The position numbers and the translations under genes were made by a program. 64,000 bases of DNA from Granulicella sapmiensis (GTDB taxonomy: Bacteria > Acidobacteriota > Terriglobia > Terriglobales > Acidobacteriaceae). The notes under the pieces are model-generated. The model searched no databases. It was not told the DNA's origin and saw nothing but the letters and a program-made list of their open reading frames with translations. Positions 45,143-54,242 of this stretch are shown here, piece after piece. Every line of letters begins with the position of its first letter. The stretch's first letter is position 1. The DNA is taken from the NCBI GenBank assembly GCA_026225395.1, contig JAMFSR010000013.1, positions 62,001-126,000 of the forward strand, written 5' to 3'.

Positions 45143-46273
45143 ATGAAAGACTTCTATATCGCCGACGCCGTCAGCTTCGAAAACCAGGCCATCACCAGCT
45201 ACTTCCTCCTCGCCTCGCTCGGCGTTCGTGAGCGCAAAGGCGGCTCCGGCCAATACCTCGCTCTCACCCTCGCCGACAAGACCGGCCAGTTCGAAGCCCG
45301 CATGTGGGAAGACTTCGCAGACGTCGTTACCCACTGCTCCGAAGGCTGCTACGTCAAGGTGCAGGGTCAGGTCTCGAGATATCAGGGCAAGTACCAGATC
45401 ACCCTCACCAAAATGCGCTCCGCCGCCGCCTCCGAAATCGACACTGCCGACTTCGTTCCCACCACCCAGTTCGACGTCGCTGAAATGTACGCCGAGCTCC
45501 GCGGCTACGTCGAAGCCTTCTCAAACCCACACCTCCGCGCCCTCGTCTTCGCCTTCCTCGACGACCCCTCCATCGGCCCCGCGTTCATCACCGCCCCCGC
45601 CGCCAAACGCCTCCACCACGCCTGGATCGGCGGTCTGCTCGAACACGTCCTCACCCTCGTCCGCGTCTGCCTCGCCACAGCCCCGTTCTACCCCGAAGTC
45701 GACCCCGATCTCCTCGTCACCGGAGCCATCCTCCACGACGTCGGCAAGATCCGCGAGCTCTCCTGGAAGTCCAGCTTCAACTACACCCTCGAAGGCCAAC
45801 TCATCGGCCACATCTCCATCGCGCAGGGCATGCTCCACGAAAAAATCGCACTCCTCAATGCGCAAGCAGCAGCCCGGATTAGCAGTGGGCTTCAGCCCAC
45901 TGAATCAGCCACTCCCATAGAAGGGGCTTTAGCTCCGGGCCTCTTCGGAGCAAGCAGCGGGCTTCAACCCGTCACGACCGAACCCTCCCCCTCCGCGCAG
46001 GAGTTTCCCGACCGTCTCCGTCTCCTCGTCGAGCACATGATCCTCGCCCACCACGGCAAACTCGAGTTCGGCTCCCCCAAACTCCCCATGACCCCCGAAG
46101 CCATGCTCCTCAGCGCCCTCGACGACCTCGAAGCCAAGTTCCAGGCCATGCGCAACGAGTTCGCCGCCGCCAAGCAAGCCGGCAAGTCCGCCGATGAAAC
46201 CACCGAATGGGTCCGCTCCATGGACCGCCCTCTCTTCAACTCCAAAGCCTTCCTCAGCCAGGAAGAAAAGTGA
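45143..46273 (+). CDS. YhaM-type OB/HD-domain 3'-5' exonuclease with an in-frame repeat insertion
   Basis: 376 residues from ATG 45143 (MKDFYIADAV). An OB-fold nucleic-acid binding domain (about 15-95; YLALTLADKTGQFEARMW, VKVQGQVSRYQGKYQITL) is followed by an HD phosphohydrolase domain (HHAWIGGLLEH, GAILHDVGKIREL with the HD pair at 198-199, MILAHHGKLEFG). This is the YhaM family of 3'-to-5' exoribonucleases. Residues about 241-287 are foreign to the family: they are encoded by the palindromic repeat at 45880-45975, which interrupts the HD domain between HEKIALL and FPDRLRLL without breaking the frame. The protein may tolerate it as a surface loop. Confidence 0.88.
   Translation: MKDFYIADAVSFENQAITSYFLLASLGVRERKGGSGQYLALTLADKTGQFEARMWEDFADVVTHCSEGCYVKVQGQVSRYQGKYQITLTKMRSAAASEIDTADFVPTTQFDVAEMYAELRGYVEAFSNPHLRALVFAFLDDPSIGPAFITAPAAKRLHHAWIGGLLEHVLTLVRVCLATAPFYPEVDPDLLVTGAILHDVGKIRELSWKSSFNYTLEGQLIGHISIAQGMLHEKIALLNAQAAARISSGLQPTESATPIEGALAPGLFGASSGLQPVTTEPSPSAQEFPDRLRLLVEHMILAHHGKLEFGSPKLPMTPEAMLLSALDDLEAKFQAMRNEFAAAKQAGKSADETTEWVRSMDRPLFNSKAFLSQEEK
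45880..45975 (+). repeat. REP-like palindromic element inside the nuclease gene
   Basis: CAGTGGGCT / AGCCCACTG (45883-45902) is a perfect 9-base hairpin with loop TC, followed by GGGGCTTTAGCTCC and GCGGGCTTCAACCCG. The GGGCTTCAGCCC and GGGCTTTAGC units recur at 52700-52765. Confidence 0.75.
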
Positions 46274-46287
46274 GCGGGTCAGGAGTA

Positions 46288-46761
46288 TTAGGGATTCCGT
46301 CTAAGAAACTCTTCGCGGATGCTGGCTGATATCCGGAAATTCGTCCGCTCCAGCTCTGTCAATGCTGAACGAAAATCCAGCAATCCACGCTGTCCCGCTT
46401 TCTCAAGCAGGGCGACGGTCCCAGTAACTTTCAGGTGACGTTGCACCGCCGCGCGTCGTCCCTCGCTCTCGTCGATGAGCACCGTATCGATCCCATTCTC
46501 CAACGCCAACTGGATAGCGTCTCGTTCTCCATCATCCAGCTCCTTCATGCTGCCATCGCGGTCACCGCGAAGAGTATGAACCTCGCACCAGAAGGGAAGC
46601 GCAGACGCCTATTCGCGCACCACCCCGGGCGCTTTTGTGCTTTGCAGTTCGCGATGAACGGCTTGCGGGATGAGGACAACACGATAAAGCGAGGGGAGTA
46701 GTTCGATCTTCCCGATCAGAACGAGATAGTTGATCGGGGTCGTATCCGCCACAACGATCAT
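46288..46761 (-). pseudogene. DUF3368 PIN-domain toxin with internal TAG
   Basis: The frame from ATG 46761 reads MIVVADTTPINYLVLIGKIE, then LIPQAVHRELQSTKAP and VVRE, then TAG at 46609-46611, then ASALPFWCEVHTL, and without a shift ELDDGERDAIQLAL, TVLIDESEGRRAAV and FRISASIREEFL. This is a full-length DUF3368 PIN-type RNase toxin (about 157 residues) with N-terminal catalytic Asp, central Glu and LIDE acids all kept; only the TAG, where relatives have Trp (TGG), breaks it. The downstream half has its own ATG at 46548. It overlaps the antitoxin gene (ATGA). Confidence 0.9.
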
Positions 46762-47042
46762 GCCGTCGGGTGGCCTTCGTCTTCAAGCTCTCGCAATGTC
46801 ACCCGGTCTTGTTCAAGGTCTTCCAAACTATAGGCACGTTCCGTGACATGGTGTTCCTTCAGAAAGCCGTCCAGCTCATAACGGGTCTCAAATCCTAGTA
46901 GCCGGCGCGTCTGCGAGGTAGTCAGCGTCCCGGAGCGATACCCCTCAATAGCGATCGCCTCCAGCGCAGCACGCACAGGATCCTGCCCGCTCGGTATCAA
47001 ACTCTGGGCCATTTCATCCGGAATGTCCACCGTCACCTGCAT
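46758..47042 (-). CDS. UPF0175-family antitoxin
   Basis: 94 residues from ATG 47042 (MQVTVDIPDEMAQSL); the frame is open upstream but the family begins here. UPF0175 motifs are ALEAIAIEGYRSGTLT, TSQTRRLLGFETRYELDGFL and YSLEDLEQD. These proteins are the usual DNA-binding antitoxins for DUF3368 PIN toxins, and the stop codon overlaps the toxin ATG. With the toxin interrupted, the antitoxin remains intact and could still repress its promoter or neutralise related toxins. Confidence 0.88.
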   Translation of the reverse strand: MQVTVDIPDEMAQSLIPSGQDPVRAALEAIAIEGYRSGTLTTSQTRRLLGFETRYELDGFLKEHHVTERAYSLEDLEQDRVTLRELEDEGHPTA

Positions 47043-47203
47043 ACGAGAAAAATAGCACGGCAAGAACGCCATCGGGGAATCGGGTTGTCTCGCCCTCAAT
47101 CGTCGCCTTTCCAAACGAGCAGTAAGGCGCACCTAAGTCCAACGTTCTGTGGGCCGGTATCCTTCCAGCGCCAACAAAAGCACCCCGGTATAATCAAATT
47201 TCG

Positions 47204-48391
47204 ATGCTTCGTTTTTCTACAGCCGGCGAAAGCCACGGCGAATCCCTCGTTGCCCTCCTCAGCGGACTTCCGGCAGGCATTCCCGTCGATCAGGAATTCC
47301 TCGACCACGAACTCTGGCGCCGCCAGCAGGGCTACGGCCGTGGCGGCCGTATGCGCATTGAGCGCGACACCGCCCACATCCTCTCCGGCGTCCGCCACGG
47401 CAAAACCATCGGCTCGCCCATCGCGATGACGCTCGCCAACAAGGATTGGAAGAACTGGGAAGAAATCCTCCCCGTCTCCCCCGGCGACCCCGAAAAGCAT
47501 AAGGCCGTCAAAAGCCCACGCCCCGGCCACGCCGACCTCGCCGGTGCCCTTAAGTACGATTTCCCGGACGCCCGCTACGTCCTCGAGCGCGCCTCGGCCC
47601 GCGAGTCCGCCGCCCGCGTCGCCTGCGGCGCCGTCGCCAAAATGCTCCTCCGTTCCCTCGGCATCGAGGTCGCCAGCCACGTCATCCGCGTCGGCACCGC
47701 CGAGCTCTCCCGCCCGGCCACCTTCGCTGAGATCGCCGCCATCGCCTCCCGCGAGGAAGTCCTCCTAGCCTGTGTCGATCCCGAATCCGAAGCCCGCATG
47801 AAGGCCGAAGTCGACATCGCCCTTCGCACCGGCGACACCATCGGCGGCGTCTTCGAGGTCGTCGTCCACGGCCTCCCGCCCGGCGTCGGCACCCACGTCA
47901 ACTGGGACGAGCGCCTCGACGGCCTTCTAGCCCAGGCCGTCATGAGCCTCCAGGCAGTCAAGGCCGTCGAGCTCGGCCGCGGTGTCACCGCCGCCCAGTC
48001 CCTCGGCTCGACCGTACACGATGCCATCGCCTACGAAGGCGAACCAGCCACAGACCCCGCTACCTTCACCAAATTCAGCCGCGAACACAACAACGCCGGC
48101 GGCCTCGAAGGTGGCATCTCGAACGGGGAAGACATCGTCGTCCGCGGCTACCTCAAACCCATCTCCACCCTCCGCCGCCCGCTCGGCTCCGTCTCCTTCG
48201 AAACCCGCGAGCCCACCAAGGCCGCCTACGAGCGTTCCGACGTCTGCGTAGTCCCCGCCGCCGGCGTAGCCGCCGAGTCCATGGTCGCCCTTACCGTCGC
48301 CCGCCTCGTCATCGAAAAGTTCGGCGGCGACAGCCTCCGCGAGCTCCAGCGCAACTACGCAGGCTACTGCGACCAGATCCGATCCTTCTAA
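47204..48391 (+). CDS. aroC: Chorismate synthase
   Basis: 395 residues, the normal length. It makes chorismate from EPSP with reduced FMN, the last shikimate pathway step, in the cytoplasm. Family signatures are GESHGESLVALLSGLPAGI, YGRGGRMRIERD, SGVRHGKTIGSPIA, RPGHADLAGALKY, RASARESAARVACGAV and NAGGLEGGISNGEDIVVRG. It begins a tight plus-strand series aroC-def-fmt-rsmB, with def 11 bases downstream. Confidence 0.98.
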   Translation: MLRFSTAGESHGESLVALLSGLPAGIPVDQEFLDHELWRRQQGYGRGGRMRIERDTAHILSGVRHGKTIGSPIAMTLANKDWKNWEEILPVSPGDPEKHKAVKSPRPGHADLAGALKYDFPDARYVLERASARESAARVACGAVAKMLLRSLGIEVASHVIRVGTAELSRPATFAEIAAIASREEVLLACVDPESEARMKAEVDIALRTGDTIGGVFEVVVHGLPPGVGTHVNWDERLDGLLAQAVMSLQAVKAVELGRGVTAAQSLGSTVHDAIAYEGEPATDPATFTKFSREHNNAGGLEGGISNGEDIVVRGYLKPISTLRRPLGSVSFETREPTKAAYERSDVCVVPAAGVAAESMVALTVARLVIEKFGGDSLRELQRNYAGYCDQIRSF

Positions 48392-48402
48392 TCAGAGAAC
48401 GC

Positions 48403-48966
48403 ATGAGCGCCAAAACCACCAACCCGAAGACCACGACGGCCACCGTCACACCCCACAAGATCCACGAGGTCGTGAAGTACCCCGACCCCGTCCTCGCCAA
48501 GCCCAGCGAGAAGGTGACCGAGTTCACCCCCGAGCTTGCCGAATTCGTCGAGGAAATGTTCGAGACCATGTACGCCGCGCAGGGCATCGGCCTCGCCGCC
48601 CCCCAGATCGCCGTCTCCAAACAGATCACCGTCATCGACGTCAGTTTCAAAGAGCGCCCCGAAGACAAAATCGTCCTCATCAACCCCGAAATCATCGACC
48701 GCACCGGCAAGCAGATCGAAGAAGAAGGCTGCCTCAGCCTTCCCGATATCCGCGAAAAAGTAGCCCGTGCCTCATGGGTTAAGGTTCGCGCTCAGAACGT
48801 CAAAGGGGAATTCTTTGAAGTAGAGGGTGAAGAGTTGCTCTCCCGCGCCCTACAGCACGAGATCGACCACCTCCACGGAATCCTCTTCCTCGACCACCTC
48901 AGCCTCCTCAAGCGCGACCTCGTCAAACGGCGCATCAAGAAGCTCCAGAAGAACGGCGAATGGTAA
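48403..48966 (+). CDS. def: Peptide deformylase
   Basis: 187 residues. It removes the N-formyl group from new proteins in the cytoplasm. The three class motifs are present: GIGLAAPQ (61-68), EGCLSLP with metal ligand Cys110, and QHEIDHLHG with His152, Glu153 and His156. A 20-residue Thr/Lys-rich N-terminal tail precedes the core. It is followed by fmt, the enzyme that adds the formyl group, the usual pairing. Confidence 0.98.
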   Translation: MSAKTTNPKTTTATVTPHKIHEVVKYPDPVLAKPSEKVTEFTPELAEFVEEMFETMYAAQGIGLAAPQIAVSKQITVIDVSFKERPEDKIVLINPEIIDRTGKQIEEEGCLSLPDIREKVARASWVKVRAQNVKGEFFEVEGEELLSRALQHEIDHLHGILFLDHLSLLKRDLVKRRIKKLQKNGEW

Positions 48967-48988
48967 ACCTGCCGGGAGGCACATCGGC

Positions 48989-49924
48989 ATGAAACTCGTC
49001 TTCTGTGGAACACCAGACTTCGCCGTTCCGACCCTCGAAGCGGTCCTGGCCGCCGGCCACGAGGTAGCCCTCGTCCTCACCCAGCCCGACCGCCCCGCCG
49101 GCCGCAAGATGGAGCTCCAGACCTCCGCCGTCAAGAAGCTTGCCTTGAAGCACAGCCTGCAAATCGTTCAGCCAGAAAAGCTTAAGCTCAACGAAGACCT
49201 CAAATCCCAGCTTCAGCAAATCCAGCCTGACGCCATCCTCGTCGTAGCCTACGGTCGCATCATCCCCCAGTGGATGCTCGATCTCCCGCGCTTCGGCAAC
49301 ATCAATCTCCACGGTTCGCTCCTGCCCAAATACCGCGGCGCCGCTCCCATCCAGTGGGCCGTAGCCAACGGCGAGACCGAAACCGGCGTCACCACCATGC
49401 ATCTGGATGCCGGTCTTGACACCGGCGATGTCCTTTTAGAACACCGACTTGCACTCGGTCCTGACACTATGGCATCCGATCTTTTTCCACAGCTTTCCCA
49501 GATTGGCGCAGACCTCGTCCTAGCCACCCTCGCGGGACTCGAAGCCGGCACTATCACCCGCAAGCCTCAGGATCATTCCCAGGCCACTCTGGCCCCCATC
49601 CTCACCCGCGAAGACGCCCGCATGGATCTCACCGATCGAACGGCCACCGAAGCCTACAACCGCTGGCGTGGCTTCTATCCCTGGCCCGGCGCCCACGCAA
49701 CGTTCCGCGGAAAGCGCTTCTTGATCCACCGCATGAGCGTCAGCCCCATCAATCCCGGCCTTCGCGCTGGTGCTCTCGACTGGTCAACCGGCCAACTCCT
49801 GGCCGGCGCCGCTGAAGGCACAGCCATCATTTTGGAAGAGGTTCAACTAGAAGGGAAACAGCAGCTTAGTGGCATAGACTTCGTGCGAGGCTTTCAGCTG
49901 AAGCAGGGTGAATTTCTTGAGTAA
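48989..49924 (+). CDS. fmt: Methionyl-tRNA formyltransferase
   Basis: 311 residues from ATG 48989, preceded by GGGAGG; an upstream in-frame start inside def is not credible. It formylates initiator Met-tRNA using 10-formyl-THF. Catalytic Asn106, His108 and Asp144 are in NINLHGSLLPKYRG and HLDAGLDTGD, in the same places as in E. coli, and the C-terminal tRNA-binding OB domain is present. It overlaps the rsmB frame by 17 bases. Confidence 0.97.
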   Translation: MKLVFCGTPDFAVPTLEAVLAAGHEVALVLTQPDRPAGRKMELQTSAVKKLALKHSLQIVQPEKLKLNEDLKSQLQQIQPDAILVVAYGRIIPQWMLDLPRFGNINLHGSLLPKYRGAAPIQWAVANGETETGVTTMHLDAGLDTGDVLLEHRLALGPDTMASDLFPQLSQIGADLVLATLAGLEAGTITRKPQDHSQATLAPILTREDARMDLTDRTATEAYNRWRGFYPWPGAHATFRGKRFLIHRMSVSPINPGLRAGALDWSTGQLLAGAAEGTAIILEEVQLEGKQQLSGIDFVRGFQLKQGEFLE

Positions 49925-51179
49925 AACCCCTGCAAATCTCCCAGCGCCAGCACCACCTCCAGCCCGCATCAGCCCTTCACGCGTAGCAGCCTTCGCCGTC
50001 CTCGAACGCATGGCCACTACCAGCGACCACAGCGACGACCTCCTCCACGGCCGCCGCCTCGCCGGCCTCTCACAGGCCGACCGCAACCTCGCCACCGCCC
50101 TCGTCCTCGGTGTCCTCCGCTGGCAGATCGCACTCGACGCGCGTATCCAGCCGCTCCTCTCCCGCCCGGAAATGGAGCTTGCCCAGCCCATTCGCACCGC
50201 CCTCCGCCTTGGCGCCTTCCAGCTTCTCCAAATGGACCGCATCCCGGCCCACGCCGCCCTCAGCGAAAGCGTCGAGCTCGTCCGCGCCGCCGGCCAGACC
50301 CACGCCGCCGGAATGGTCAACGCCATCCTCCGCAACCTCACCCGCCAGCCCCCCGCTGGCAAGCCCCTCTTCGAAACCACCCCGGCCATCGCCGAGCGCC
50401 TCGGACACCCCACCTGGCTGGTTGAGCGCTGGGCAAAAAACTACGGCCGCTCCGCCGCCATCGCCATCTGCACCTACGACCAGCAGGAGCCCACCCCCGG
50501 CACCCTCTTTCCAGCCACCCCCGGCCCGCACCTCGACGACGGCTCCCGCCTCGTCGCCGAGCTGGCCTCCGCCGCCTCACCCTCCCCCACCCGTATCTGG
50601 GACTGCTGCGCCGCCCCCGGTGGAAAAACCCTCGTCCTCGCCGCCCGCCACCCCGCAGCCGACATCCTCGCCACCGACGTCAGCCCCTCCCGCCTAAAAG
50701 CCCTCACCCACCGCCTCGAACGCGACCCCTCCGCCGCCAACGTCCGCACCCTCGAGTCCGACGCCACCACCCTCCCCGCCGTCGAAGGCGACTTCGACCT
50801 CATCCTCTGCGACGTCCCCTGCAGCGGCACCGGCACGCTCGCCCGCAACCCCGAAATCCGCCACCACCTCCGCCCCAGCGACCTCGCCCGCCAGGCCGAC
50901 CGCCAACGCGCCCTCTTAGCCGGTGCGCTCGCCCGCCTCGCCCCCGGCGGCAAGCTCCTCTACTCCACCTGCTCGCTCGAACCCGAAGAGAACGAAGCCG
51001 TCATCGCCGCAACCCCGCTCCCCGGCTCCGTTCGCCGCCTCCCGCTTGACCCCCTCCTCGCTACTCTCCAAATCACCACCGACCTAACCCCCACCCTCCG
51101 CGACGGCTTCCTCCGCACTCTCCCCGGCTCCAACTTCCACGGCGACGGCTTCTTCGCTGCCCTCTTCGAGCGCATCTAG
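49908..51179 (+). CDS. rsmB: 16S rRNA m5C967 methyltransferase RsmB
   Basis: 423 residues from GTG 49908 within the end of fmt (TTG 49917 is an alternative). An N-terminal NusB-like domain (about 20-155; ALVLGVLRWQIALDA, AGMVNAILRNL) is followed by the SAM-dependent RNA methyltransferase domain: WDCCAAPGGKTL for cofactor binding, Cys305 in CDVPCSGTGTLARNPEIR and catalytic Cys355 in LLYSTCSLEPEENE. It methylates C967 of 16S rRNA. The def-fmt-rsmB order is common in bacteria. Confidence 0.95.
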   Translation: MNFLSKTPANLPAPAPPPARISPSRVAAFAVLERMATTSDHSDDLLHGRRLAGLSQADRNLATALVLGVLRWQIALDARIQPLLSRPEMELAQPIRTALRLGAFQLLQMDRIPAHAALSESVELVRAAGQTHAAGMVNAILRNLTRQPPAGKPLFETTPAIAERLGHPTWLVERWAKNYGRSAAIAICTYDQQEPTPGTLFPATPGPHLDDGSRLVAELASAASPSPTRIWDCCAAPGGKTLVLAARHPAADILATDVSPSRLKALTHRLERDPSAANVRTLESDATTLPAVEGDFDLILCDVPCSGTGTLARNPEIRHHLRPSDLARQADRQRALLAGALARLAPGGKLLYSTCSLEPEENEAVIAATPLPGSVRRLPLDPLLATLQITTDLTPTLRDGFLRTLPGSNFHGDGFFAALFERI

Positions 51180-51301
51180 CTTTACCCAAAGCCGTCCATC
51201 TCACTCATCTTCGATCCCGGCTGGACACGGCTCTGCGCACTGTCTTACAGTTCATCGCGCAACCGCGACGAACCCATCCCGGTGCGCGAAAGTGAGACGC
51301 C

Positions 51302-52651
51302 ATCACACACCTCGACCGCAGAAGCTTCCTCCAGTCCGCCGCCAAGACCGCCGCCCTTGCCTCCGCCTCTACCGGCTTTCAGACCCTTCTCGCCCAAACC
51401 GCGCCCACCCCCGCACCTTCCGCTGCCGACACCATCCACCTCGCCCTCATCGGCGCCGGCATCCAGGGCCAGGGCGATACCGCAACTGCCCTCCAGGTCC
51501 CCGGCGTCAAGCTGGTTGCCGTCGCCGACTGCTACGACGGCCGCCTCACCCACGCCAAAGAGCTCTGGGGCCAGGACATCTTCACCACCCGCGACTACAA
51601 CGAAATCCTCGCCCGCAAAGACGTCGACGCCGTCCTCATCGCCACGCCCGACCACTGGCACAAGCGCGCCGCCGTCGACGCCATGAAGGCCGGCAAGGAC
51701 GTCTACCTCGAAAAGCCGATGATCCACATCTACCCCGACGGCCCGGAGATCATCGAAGCCGCCCACTCCACCAACCGTATTCTCCAGGTTGGCAGCCAGC
51801 GCGTCAGCTCCGTCGTCTACGCCAAGGCCAAAGAGCTCCTCGCCTCCGGCGCCATCGGCAAGCTCAACATGGTCACCGCCCGCTGGGACCGCAACTCCTC
51901 CATCGGCGCCTGGAACTACTCCATCCCGCTCGACGCCTCCACCGAAACCTGCGATTGGCCGCGCTTCGAAGGCGCAGCCCCCAAAATCCCGTTCTCCGCC
52001 GAGCGCTTCTTCCAATGGCGCAAGTGGAAGGACTACGCCTCCGGCGTCGCCGGCGATCTCTTCGTGCATCTCTTCAGCGGCACACACTTCATCACCGGCG
52101 CCAACGGCCCCACCCGCGCTATGGCTACCGGCGGTCTCCGCTTCTGGAAGGACGGCCGCGACGCCAACGACGTCCTGCTCGCCCTCTTCGACTACCCCGA
52201 AGGCTTCAACCTCAGCCTGCACGTCAACTTCGTCGATGGCGGTGAAGAGAGCGAAGGCTTCCTCTTCACCGGCTCAGAAGGCCTCATGGAAATCGCCGGC
52301 AACACCGTCACCGTCACCCGCACACCCCTCGCCACCGAACCCGGCTACACCGTCTCAACCTTTGCCAACGCCATGCAGAAGGATTACCTCCAGCAGTATC
52401 GCCAGAAATATCCCGTGACGCATCCGGACGGCCCTCCACCCCAGGCAGTCGAAAAGTACGCAGCCGCCCGTGGATACTCCGACAGCTACGACCACTTCCA
52501 CAACTTCTTCGCCTCCGTCCGCAGCCGCAAGCCCGTCGTCGAAGACGCCACCTTCGGCTTCCGCGCCGCCGGCGCCGCTCTGCTCAGCAATCTCAGTGTC
52601 GAGCGGGGAAGCGTGGTCCACTGGAATCCGGAGACGATGAAGCTCGGCTAA
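51302..52651 (+). CDS. Tat-exported Gfo/Idh/MocA oxidoreductase with ATC at the apparent start
   Basis: About 450 codons. A Tat-type signal (LDRRSFLQSAAKTAALAS) precedes a Rossmann NAD(P) domain (LALIGAGIQGQGDTATAL, VDAVLIATPDHWH, DVYLEKPMIHI) and the second Gfo/Idh domain (NVNFVDGGEESEGFLF, GTRYFY-like core region, GEGLMEIAG-like SEGLMEIAG). It is a sugar dehydrogenase-like periplasmic protein. Upstream in frame a TGA stands at 51293-51295 and no ATG, GTG or TTG occurs until ATG 51683, inside the Rossmann domain. The codon ATC at 51302, just before T-H-L-D-R-R, is where a start is expected. Confidence 0.82.
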   Translation: MTHLDRRSFLQSAAKTAALASASTGFQTLLAQTAPTPAPSAADTIHLALIGAGIQGQGDTATALQVPGVKLVAVADCYDGRLTHAKELWGQDIFTTRDYNEILARKDVDAVLIATPDHWHKRAAVDAMKAGKDVYLEKPMIHIYPDGPEIIEAAHSTNRILQVGSQRVSSVVYAKAKELLASGAIGKLNMVTARWDRNSSIGAWNYSIPLDASTETCDWPRFEGAAPKIPFSAERFFQWRKWKDYASGVAGDLFVHLFSGTHFITGANGPTRAMATGGLRFWKDGRDANDVLLALFDYPEGFNLSLHVNFVDGGEESEGFLFTGSEGLMEIAGNTVTVTRTPLATEPGYTVSTFANAMQKDYLQQYRQKYPVTHPDGPPPQAVEKYAAARGYSDSYDHFHNFFASVRSRKPVVEDATFGFRAAGAALLSNLSVERGSVVHWNPETMKLG

Positions 52652-52699
52652 CCGCCAACAGCCAACAACGACCGTCTGTGGTCAGCCAACGAACGGTAG

Positions 52700-52765
52700 G
52701 GCAGGGCTTCAGCCCTGCCATTAACGTGAAGAAAGAGATGGGCTTTAGCCCCCGAGGCCTGTTAC
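52700..52765 (+). repeat. REP-like palindromic element before FG-GAP gene
   Basis: GGCAGGGCT and AGCCCTGCC form a perfect 9-base hairpin with loop TC (52700-52719); ATGGGCTTTAGCCCCC follows at about 52738. It is of the same type as the element at 45880 and ends just before the ATG at 52768. Confidence 0.75.
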
Positions 52766-52767
52766 CT

Positions 52768-54177
52768 ATGTCCAGAAACGTCCACCTCAAACTTCTGCTT
52801 CCGCTGCTCATCGCCGCGATCGCCGCCCCACTCCACGCGCAAGACCCCGCCCACGCCACCGAGTTCCGCCTGCAGCACCCCGGCAACGGCCCCAACGGCG
52901 AACCCCGCATCGCCTTCCTCACCCATCGTCTCGGCACCGACCACGCTGAAGGCATCTCCGTCCTCGACATGAACCACGACGGTTTTCCCGACCTCCTCAG
53001 CGGCGCCTACTGGTACGAAAATCCCGGCGCCAACGGCGGCGCCTGGAAGCAGCACCAGTTCCGCACCGTCGGCATTCACAACGAGTTCGTCTCCGACTGC
53101 GGCGAGTGGGTCGTCGACGTCGACCACGACGGCCTGCCCGACCTCGTCACCACCGGCTGGATCGCCAACGGCGTCTGGTGGTACCGCAACCCCGGCCCTG
53201 AAGCCACAGCCGCCGGCACCATGTGGAAGCCCGAGAAAATCACCGACAGCTTCGACACCGAAGGCGGCGCCTTCTTCGACATCAACGGCGACGGCAAGCC
53301 CGACCTCGCGCTCGCCCACTACAACCGCTCCGGCGTCCTCTGGATCGACTTCAGCCACGACAAACCCCGCACCCACCACCTCGGCGGCAAGGAGCAGGAC
53401 GGTCACGGCATCGGCATCGCCGACATCAACGGCGACGGCAAAGCCGACGTCCTCACCACCCACGGCTGGTTCGAGCAGGTCGATGCCGACAACGACAAAT
53501 GGATCTGGCACGCCGATTGGGACCTCGGCGACGCCGGCTTTCCCATCCTCGGCTACGACGTCAACCACGACGGCAAAATGGACCTCATCTACGGCCAGGG
53601 CCACGGCTACGGCCTCTACTGGCTCGAACAAACCGGCACCGGCTCTACCCGCCATTGGACCCGCCACACCATCGACGAATCCTTCTCCCAATCCCACGCC
53701 CTCGCCCTGATCGACCTCGACGGCGACGGCATCCCGGAACTCATTACCGGCAAGCGCTACCGCGGCCACTCCGGCAACGATCCCGGCTCCTACGACCCCG
53801 TAGTCGTCTACGCCTACAAGCTTCCCACCGCCGCGCAGTTCGCCGTCGCAAAGCCCCACAGAAAAACTTCATCGGCAAAGCCACAGAGCGCCACGATGAC
53901 CATCGGCGATGGCATAGGCGATCCCGTCTTTGAGCGCATCACCCTCTCCGTCAACGGCACGGCCAGCGCGGGCACGCAGTTCGTCTCCGCGGACTTCGAC
54001 CACGACGGTGACATCGATCTCGCCAGCGCCGAAAAACTCGGCGTCCACGTCTTCGAAAACCTCAAGATCGACCACACACCCAAAGCCGTCCGCGAAGAAA
54101 TCCAGCCACTCAACCGCACATGGCCATTCCCGGGCGAAGGCTCCGAAGTCCCACAGGAAGACGGCCCCAAACCGTAG
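52768..54177 (+). CDS. Secreted FG-GAP/VCBS-repeat protein
   Basis: 469 residues from ATG 52768 with a signal peptide (LKLLLPLLIAAIAAPLHAQ); the frame upstream is repeat sequence. Seven Ca2+-binding loops of the DxDxDG type mark the blades of a beta-propeller: DMNHDGFPDL, DVDHDGLPDL, DINGDGKPDL, DINGDGKADV, DVNHDGKMDL, DLDGDGIPEL and DFDHDGDIDL. Such proteins bind surfaces or ligands and usually lack catalysis. It lies after the Gfo/Idh gene on the same strand, with a palindromic repeat in the 116-base gap. Confidence 0.9.
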   Translation: MSRNVHLKLLLPLLIAAIAAPLHAQDPAHATEFRLQHPGNGPNGEPRIAFLTHRLGTDHAEGISVLDMNHDGFPDLLSGAYWYENPGANGGAWKQHQFRTVGIHNEFVSDCGEWVVDVDHDGLPDLVTTGWIANGVWWYRNPGPEATAAGTMWKPEKITDSFDTEGGAFFDINGDGKPDLALAHYNRSGVLWIDFSHDKPRTHHLGGKEQDGHGIGIADINGDGKADVLTTHGWFEQVDADNDKWIWHADWDLGDAGFPILGYDVNHDGKMDLIYGQGHGYGLYWLEQTGTGSTRHWTRHTIDESFSQSHALALIDLDGDGIPELITGKRYRGHSGNDPGSYDPVVVYAYKLPTAAQFAVAKPHRKTSSAKPQSATMTIGDGIGDPVFERITLSVNGTASAGTQFVSADFDHDGDIDLASAEKLGVHVFENLKIDHTPKAVREEIQPLNRTWPFPGEGSEVPQEDGPKP

Positions 54178-54242
54178 GCTCTATCCGCCGGACTTTCACA
54201 GACATCGTGTGGTTGGGGGCATGATCGAACGACTCGACCCAC

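Noticed and set aside
51245..52245. Long frames on both strands over the oxidoreductase (325 codons minus, 317 codons plus)
   Set aside because: Shadows of the Gfo/Idh frame, the only one with Rossmann and Tat motifs.
52762..53859. 365-codon minus-strand frame
   Set aside because: Antisense to the FG-GAP gene; the Val/Asp/Gly-rich repeats mirror the DxDxDG codons.
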